Source: CAZFQG01 sp964520785 (GTDB lineage Bacteria; Planctomycetota; Planctomycetia; Pirellulales; Thermoguttaceae). From it: 13,768 nucleotides of DNA. The translations under genes and the position numbers were made by a program. Below, piece after piece: positions 9,970-13,768 of this stretch (its first letter is position 1; each line of letters begins with the position of its first letter). The DNA is taken from NCBI GenBank assembly GCA_964520785.1, contig CAZFQG010000173.1, positions 1 through 13,768 of the forward strand. Direction: 5' to 3'. The notes under the pieces are model-generated. The model saw nothing but the letters and a program-made list of their open reading frames with translations, made no database searches and was not told the origin of the DNA.

Positions 9970-9984
9970 CCCGCGATCCGCGGG
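9970..9984. repeat. Perfect 6-bp inverted repeat upstream of the ATPase operon
   Basis: CCCGCG and CGCGGG are separated by ATC, about 84 bases upstream of the atpB start. It could be a repressor operator or a short, very stable hairpin in the operon leader. The arms are pure G/C, so chance occurrence in GC-rich DNA is a real alternative. Confidence 0.4.
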
Positions 9985-10270
9985 GAAAGCGGAATCAGAG
10001 TCGTAAACGAACCGGCGACAAAATGATTCTCCCGATTCGTAAAAGCGCCGCTGATTATCCGACTATCTGATCGCCAAGGGTCTGAAAGGACCGGCGGGTT
10101 CGGCAATCGTGTCGAAAGGTCGAACCGGAAACGGACCAGCGCCACGACCCCTCCAAATGGGTGTTCGTGTGTCACTCAATCCGACTAGGCGACAAATTGC
10201 CGTAGAATTGTAGCTTGTCGTCCCGGCAACAACGGTATCCAAACGCGAAATTTTCCGCGCAGTACGTAGG

Positions 10271-10300
10271 CCCGGTCGTCACCGCAACGACGCGGCCGGG
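10271..10300. repeat. Bulged inverted repeat in the argG upstream region
   Basis: CCCGG (10271-10275) pairs with CCGGG (10296-10300), and inside it TCGT (10276-10279) pairs with ACGA (10287-10290), leaving a 7-base loop and a 5-base bulge on the right side. No T-run follows on either strand, so it is not an intrinsic terminator. Its function is unknown. Confidence 0.35.
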
Positions 10301-10396
10301 TCGTGAAATGGACAGCCGACGGCTACAAGCGCCCTGAAAAACCGGCAAAACCGACACCAGTCGCCAGCTCCGTCCGGTCCGGCAACGAAAAAAGGC

Positions 10397-10426
10397 GCGA
10401 ACGTCCCTTCGGGAACGCTTGTTCGC
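10397..10426. repeat. Nested inverted repeat upstream of argG
   Basis: The outer arms GCGAAC (10397-10402) and GTTCGC (10421-10426) pair perfectly. Inside them TCCC-TTC-GGGA (10404-10414) forms a second small hairpin. It lies about 155 bases before the argG start and upstream of the candidate promoter, so it could be an operator or part of a longer leader. An A/T-rich stretch (10431-10444) follows. Confidence 0.4.
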
Positions 10427-10482
10427 CCAGTTACAAATTTACCAGATTCTAGCAACAGGCGCGGAAAATGCCAGCCCCTCCA

Positions 10483-10512
10483 TTGGAAAAAAGCCGCCGT
10501 GAGAGTTAGAAT
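10483..10512 (+). promoter_or_regulatory. Candidate sigma70-type promoter of argG
   Basis: TTGGAA (10483-10488, 4 of 6 to consensus) and TAGAAT (10507-10512, 5 of 6) are separated by 18 bases. Transcription would begin near 10519, giving a leader of about 60 bases before the argG ATG. Promoter consensus in this organism is not known. Confidence 0.45.
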
Positions 10513-10580
10513 GGCGTATTCGCCTCTTTGAAAACCGACTTCGGAAGAAGATCAGAACCGCAAAAGGAAAGACGAAACTC

Positions 10581-11795
10581 ATGGCTGGTTGCGTACTTGC
10601 GTATTCGGGTGGCTTGGACACCTCCGTCTTGTTGGCTTGGCTCCGTGAGGAGGGATGGGATGTCCACGCGGTCTACGTCGACCTGGGTCAGCCGTGCGAG
10701 GACCGTCAGGCGATGCTCGACAAGGCGAATAATTTGGGGGCTTCTTCCGCTCGCGTCGTCGATGTCCGCGAGGAACTCTGCCGTGATTTTGCGTTCCCCG
10801 TGATGCAGTGGCAAGCGAAGTACGAAGGACCCTACCTGTTGGGGACCTCCATCGCCCGACCGCTCATTTCGAAGGTTTGCCTCCAGGTCGCTCGAGAGGT
10901 GAAAGCGGAGGCTTTTGTTCACGGCGCAACCGGCAAGGGAAACGACCAGTGCCGCTTTCAACTGGCCGCCGAGGCGCTCGATCCCGAAATCCAGGTCGTC
11001 GCGCCCTGGCGGATGGAGAAATTCCGCGCGAAATTCCCGGGCCGCGCCGAAATGATTGCCTACTGTGAAGAAAAGAACATTCCGGTCAAGGCCACCGCCT
11101 CCAAGCCCTACAGTTCGGACGAGAACTGCCTGCACATCAGCTATGAGGCCGGCCAGCTCGAAGACTTGGGCGTCAACGGCATGGAATTGGTCGATTTTGG
11201 AATGGTTACCCGGCCCCAAGACGCGCCGGACGCGATACAACCGGTCACCATCACCTTCGAGTCGGGCGTGCCGGTCCGCGTCGATGGAGCCAAGAAGGGC
11301 CCCTTCGAGGTGGTTGACCTTCTTAACCAGTGTGGTGGTGCGAACGGGATTGGCGTCATCGACATGGTTGAAAACCGTTTCGTTGGCATGAAGAGCCGCG
11401 GCGTTTACGAAGCCCCCGGTATGACGATCCTCTACGAGGCCCATCGCCTGGTCGAACAACTCACCCTCGACCGCGACCTGATGCATCTTCGCGACCGGCT
11501 CGCCCCGGAAGTGGCCGAAATGGTCTATTACGGGTTCTGGTACCACGCCAAGTTCGACGCCCTCCTCTCCTTCATCAAAACGGCCCAACGCCCCGTCAGC
11601 GGCGAAATCACCCTCGGCCTCTACAAAGGCAACATGATCGTCCAAGGCCGCTCCAGTAAGAACAGCCTCTACGACGAGGGAATCGCCACGATGGAAGGGG
11701 GCGGCTCCTATAACCAGACCGACGCGGAAGGATTCCTGCGAATCCAGAGCTTGCCGGGTCGGGTGCAAGGACGGGTTCTCCCCCGGTCATACTGA
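10581..11795 (+). CDS. argG: Argininosuccinate synthase
   Basis: This encodes a 404-residue cytoplasmic enzyme that joins citrulline and aspartate with ATP to make argininosuccinate, AMP and PPi, the penultimate step of arginine synthesis. The ATP-pyrophosphatase loop is AYSGGLDTS (7-15). GTSIARP (88-94) and GATGKGNDQCRF (115-126) are the conserved substrate-binding segments, followed by SSDENCLHISYEAGQLED (~174-191). The length matches the family (about 395-410). The start is ATG at 10581, with a GGAAAG element at a rather long distance (12 bases after GGA), and the P-loop motif then falls at its normal position. It stands alone: argH and other arginine genes are absent, and truB converges on it with a 62-base gap. 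No convincing terminator of its own is visible. Confidence 0.97.
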   Translation: MAGCVLAYSGGLDTSVLLAWLREEGWDVHAVYVDLGQPCEDRQAMLDKANNLGASSARVVDVREELCRDFAFPVMQWQAKYEGPYLLGTSIARPLISKVCLQVAREVKAEAFVHGATGKGNDQCRFQLAAEALDPEIQVVAPWRMEKFRAKFPGRAEMIAYCEEKNIPVKATASKPYSSDENCLHISYEAGQLEDLGVNGMELVDFGMVTRPQDAPDAIQPVTITFESGVPVRVDGAKKGPFEVVDLLNQCGGANGIGVIDMVENRFVGMKSRGVYEAPGMTILYEAHRLVEQLTLDRDLMHLRDRLAPEVAEMVYYGFWYHAKFDALLSFIKTAQRPVSGEITLGLYKGNMIVQGRSSKNSLYDEGIATMEGGGSYNQTDAEGFLRIQSLPGRVQGRVLPRSY

Positions 11796-11810
11796 GAGGG
11801 AGGGAATCTC

Positions 11811-11861
11811 AAAAAATGTAAGCAAGCCTGTGATAGTGGTGGTCCTCACCCTCTGCTTTAC
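11811..11861 (-). terminator. Candidate terminator of truB
   Basis: Read on the minus strand, GTAAAGCAG (11861-11853) pairs with CTTGCTTAC (11826-11818) with one bulged A and one G-U pair, and a run of six T follows (11816-11811). The upstream arm includes the TAA stop codon of truB. The loop is long (about 26 bases), which weakens the call. Confidence 0.4.
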
Positions 11862-12790
11862 CCCAGGCCCACCCCCAAGGCGTCCGCTTCCATGACCAGC
11901 GGCGCGAAATTGCGTTTCGGGCCTAGGACTCCGTCTCCCCTTTTCGAAAGAATCGCGATTAATCGTCCGTGCCTGTCGACGGCGGCAATCTCATCCGACT
12001 TAAAGCGGCCTCTGGGTGACTCGATCCGAGCGTTCCCCTTCGCCAGAACGTGAAACTCGTCGTCGGAAAGCTCCAGGCGGGGTAACTCGGCCACCCCCTC
12101 GACTACCGGAATCAGGTGCTTTTTCCAGTTTTCGCGAGAAAGGGCGTCTAGTTCCTGGGAGAGGCCCACGTGGAATTGGCCGATCGCCGTCCGCGTGAGG
12201 GCCGACATAACCGCCCCCGTCCCGACCGACTCCGCCAGGTCACGACCCAACGAACGCACATAGGTACCTCCGCTGCACTCCAGCAGTATTTGCAGCTCCG
12301 GATACTTGTATGCCAGAATATCGCACCGGAATATCTCGATTCCTCTCGCGGCGAGTTCCACCTCTTCCCCGGCACGTGCCAGCTCATGCGCGCGTCTGCC
12401 GTCGACCTTCAGTGCCGAATACGCCGGAGGCACCTGATCAATCCGACCCAGAAATCGCTCTTGGATAACCGCCTGCAACTGTTCGAGTGTCGGAACCGGC
12501 GGATTACTCAAAACTTCTATCGGACCATCCACGTCTTCAGTGGGACTCGTCCTACCAAGAAGAAACTTGGCGACATATTGCTTCGGCAGCCGTTGGACGT
12601 ATTCCACCAGTCGCGTCGCGTACCCGGAAGCAACGATTAGAACGCCCCTCGCCAATGGGTCGAGCGTGCCGGCGTGGCCAAGCTTCGTACCGCGCGGGAG
12701 CAGTTTCTGAACACGATTGACGACGGTACGGGACGTAAACCCCGCGGGCTTATTCAGATTGAAGAAGCCGGAAGGAAACGAACTAGGCAT
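11858..12790 (-). CDS. truB: tRNA pseudouridine(55) synthase
   Basis: This encodes a 310-residue enzyme that converts U55 of the tRNA T-loop to pseudouridine. The N-terminus GFFNLNKPAGFTSRTVVNRV (8-27) is the family opening. The catalytic Asp is D44 in GHAGTLDPLARGVL. QVPPAYSALKVDGRRAHELA (~130-150) and TYVRSLGRDL (~190-200) are the next conserved blocks. The C-terminal ~70 residues resemble the PUA-like RNA-binding end (RGRFKSDEIAAVDRHGRLIA). The start is ATG at 12790: the open frame runs back to 12964, but those 58 residues look unlike any TruB, and a candidate promoter lies inside that extension. No Shine-Dalgarno is evident. It is not next to rbfA, infB or rpsO, with which truB is often found. 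It converges with argG. Confidence 0.95.
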   Translation of the reverse strand: MPSSFPSGFFNLNKPAGFTSRTVVNRVQKLLPRGTKLGHAGTLDPLARGVLIVASGYATRLVEYVQRLPKQYVAKFLLGRTSPTEDVDGPIEVLSNPPVPTLEQLQAVIQERFLGRIDQVPPAYSALKVDGRRAHELARAGEEVELAARGIEIFRCDILAYKYPELQILLECSGGTYVRSLGRDLAESVGTGAVMSALTRTAIGQFHVGLSQELDALSRENWKKHLIPVVEGVAELPRLELSDDEFHVLAKGNARIESPRGRFKSDEIAAVDRHGRLIAILSKRGDGVLGPKRNFAPLVMEADALGVGLG

Positions 12791-13140
12791 GGATTTCGCG
12801 TCAGGGGGAGCATTTATTTCCGTTTCTTTATACCTTCCTTCCGCGAAATTGCAAGCGGTAGCAGGTTCGATTTCCGTCGCCGGGAGGACGCCGCACGTGA
12901 TCCCATGCAAGGGCGCGGCGCATCCGGCATGGTTGATACAATCTCTCCCCGCCCGGCGATCCAATTCACCCGCTTAACCGGTCGACGGCGCCTTCGCGGG
13001 GTGAGGCAAAAGGCTCCAATATGCCGCCCGACATCGGCGGGACAGCCTTGGCTTTGCGCTTCCGGCCGGTTTTTAAGCTATCCTTATTTTGGATACGTAC
13101 ACGAAGCCATCGGTGCTGAACGCCCAGAGGAGAAGACGAC
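12791..13140. other. 350-base divergent spacer between truB and tadA/cpaF
   Basis: This holds the truB promoter near its left end and should hold a promoter for the Tad ATPase gene on the plus strand. An A/T-rich patch at 13071-13096 contains TATCC (13079-13083) and GGATA (13091-13095) as a short inverted repeat, and is the most likely plus-strand promoter area, but no good -35/-10 pair can be fixed. A small CCGCC/GGCGG stem occurs at 13024-13040. I see no gene here. Confidence 0.55.
12827..12854 (-). promoter_or_regulatory. Candidate sigma70-type promoter of truB
   Basis: On the minus strand, TTGCAA (12854-12849) and TATAAA (12832-12827) are separated by 16 bases. Transcription would begin near 12820 and give a leader of about 30 bases before the ATG at 12790. 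The A/T-rich -10 stands out from its surroundings. It also argues against the longer truB frame being translated. Confidence 0.5.
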
Positions 13141-13768
13141 GTGGCAATCGCAAGGCCCGGCCAACCCTTGGTAAAGAGCAAGGAGACGACATTTGACGAG
13201 CTGAAGCAGCGGATTCACGCCAAGCTCGTGGATAAGCTGGATCTCTCGAAAATTGGTGATTTCGAGGCGACAAAGCTCCGCAACGAGATTCGCTTGGTCA
13301 TTCAGCACCTCTGCGACGCCGAGAACACGATGCTCAACCGGAACGAGCGTGACCGGCTAGTGGACGAGGTTCTGGATGAAACCTTCGGTTACGGCCCCCT
13401 TGAGACGCTTCTGAAGGACGCCACCATCAGCGACATTCTCATCAACGGCCCGAAAAGCATCTACGTCGAACGTCAAGGAAGGATGGAAAAATCGGCGGTG
13501 ATCTTTCGAGACAACGCGCACCTGCTTCAAGTAATCGACCGGATCGTTTCCAAGGTCGGCCGCCGCGTTGACGAGACCTGCCCCATGGTGGACGCGCGGA
13601 TGCTGGACGGATCGCGTTTCAACGCGATTATTCCGCCGTTGGCGCTCGACGGCGCCGCCGTGTCCATTCGACGTTTCGGGTCGAATCCGCTGAAACTCGA
13701 AGACTTGCTCAATTACAAGGCGTTCACGCCGGAGATGGTCATGCTCCTGGAGGGAGCTATCAAGGCTC
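13141..13768 (+). CDS. cpaF: TadA/CpaF-type secretion ATPase (3' end outside the window)
   Basis: The first 209 codons are visible of a protein that is usually about 440-480 residues. It is the hexameric cytoplasmic ATPase that powers assembly of Flp/Tad (type IVc) pili. The N-terminal helical part (~18-85) includes TFDELKQRIHAKLVDKLDLS and FGYGPLETLL. The N-terminal ATPase subdomain follows, with ISDILINGPKSIYVERQG, RIVSKVGRRVDETCPMVDAR, LDGSRFNAIIPPLALDG and VSIRRFGSNPL. The sequence stops at LLEGAIKA, just before the Walker A motif, so catalytic residues cannot be checked. The start is GTG at 13141, supported by GAGGAG eight bases upstream. Other tad genes (cpaB, rcpA, tadB, tadC) would be expected further right. 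Confidence 0.93.
   Translation, partial: MAIARPGQPLVKSKETTFDELKQRIHAKLVDKLDLSKIGDFEATKLRNEIRLVIQHLCDAENTMLNRNERDRLVDEVLDETFGYGPLETLLKDATISDILINGPKSIYVERQGRMEKSAVIFRDNAHLLQVIDRIVSKVGRRVDETCPMVDARMLDGSRFNAIIPPLALDGAAVSIRRFGSNPLKLEDLLNYKAFTPEMVMLLEGAIKA

Larger units (their letters stand above)
9887..10580. other. 694-base non-coding region between atpB and argG
   Basis: This divergent spacer must contain the start signals of both the ATPase operon (-) and argG (+). Short open frames occur on both strands, but none has a convincing ribosome-binding site or a recognisable product, so I call no gene. Visible structure includes a tight palindrome (9970-9984), GGTTCG/CGAACC arms (10097-10102 and 10121-10126), a bulged hairpin (10271-10300), a nested hairpin (10397-10426) and a sigma70-like promoter (10483-10512). 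I could not find a convincing promoter for the ATPase operon, nor a GG-N10-GC sigma54 site on either strand. Confidence 0.7.

Noticed and set aside
9879..10357. Two short minus-strand frames (98 and 61 codons) in the atpB-argG spacer
   Set aside because: They have no convincing ribosome-binding site, no recognisable product and a composition like translated non-coding DNA. One runs into the atpB start.
9887..10580. Sigma54 (-24/-12) promoters for the ATPase operon or argG
   Set aside because: I scanned both strands for GG-N10-GC with the usual flanking bases and found no acceptable match.
10506..11768. A 420-codon minus-strand frame opposite argG
   Set aside because: It is an antisense shadow of argG with no family features.
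11796..11816. GAGA/TCTC stem followed by six A after argG as an argG terminator
   Set aside because: The stem is only 4 bp and the following run is A, not T, on the plus strand.
12791..12964. A 58-codon N-terminal extension of truB
   Set aside because: It does not resemble TruB, it contains a likely -35/-10 pair, and the conserved TruB opening begins right after the ATG at 12790.

Overview
The window is GC-rich, densely coded bacterial DNA, and most of it is ordinary chromosome. Its centre is a seven-gene operon for a V/A-type (rotary) ATPase on the minus strand. Around it lie an orphan-looking sigma54-dependent regulator, argG, truB, the first part of a Tad-pilus ATPase gene (tadA/cpaF), and the 3' part of a DUF2325-like gene. 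I think a Planctomycete or close relative is most likely. The CpaF fragment resembles planctomycete CpaF as I remember it, and V-type ATPase loci carrying a DUF2764 gene are known from Chlamydiae, spirochaetes, Bacteroidetes and related groups. This is recognition from memory, not a search, and confidence is moderate at best.

Layout. 2-886 (+) is the 3' part of an uncharacterised DUF2325-like gene, ending in a clear intrinsic terminator (898-922). It converges on 938-2347 (-), an NtrC-family sigma54 activator with receiver, AAA+ and Fis-type HTH domains, whose phospho-acceptor Asp is replaced by Glu. 9886-2484 (-) is the ATPase operon, transcribed in the order B - D - I - K - E - DUF2764 - A. 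Three junctions overlap (D/I and I/K share one base as TGATG; DUF2764/A overlap by 26 bases), so at least these genes are translationally coupled. 9887-10580 is a 694-base non-coding stretch between the divergent ATPase operon and argG; it holds several inverted repeats and a plausible sigma70-type promoter for argG. 10581-11795 (+) is argG. 12790-11858 (-) is truB, convergent with argG, with a candidate promoter and a candidate terminator. 12791-13140 is the divergent spacer between truB and tadA/cpaF, which starts at 13141 (+) and runs off the window before its Walker A motif.

How the genes work together. A and B form the ATP-hydrolysing or ATP-synthesising head, D the central rotor shaft, E the peripheral stalk, I the membrane stator with the essential Arg, and K the ion-binding ring. 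DUF2764 probably supplies a connecting part of the complex. No recognisable C, F or G/H gene is present. K keeps a set of residues matching the Na+ ligands of Enterococcus hirae NtpK, so Na+ coupling is possible. Compared with the order E - DUF2764 - A - B - D - I - K that I recall for Chlamydia, Borrelia and Treponema, this operon is a circular permutation with A moved to the promoter-distal end. That order and the D-to-E regulator directly downstream are the most unusual things here. I see no phage, transposon, CRISPR, tRNA or rRNA, and no clearly novel multi-gene system.
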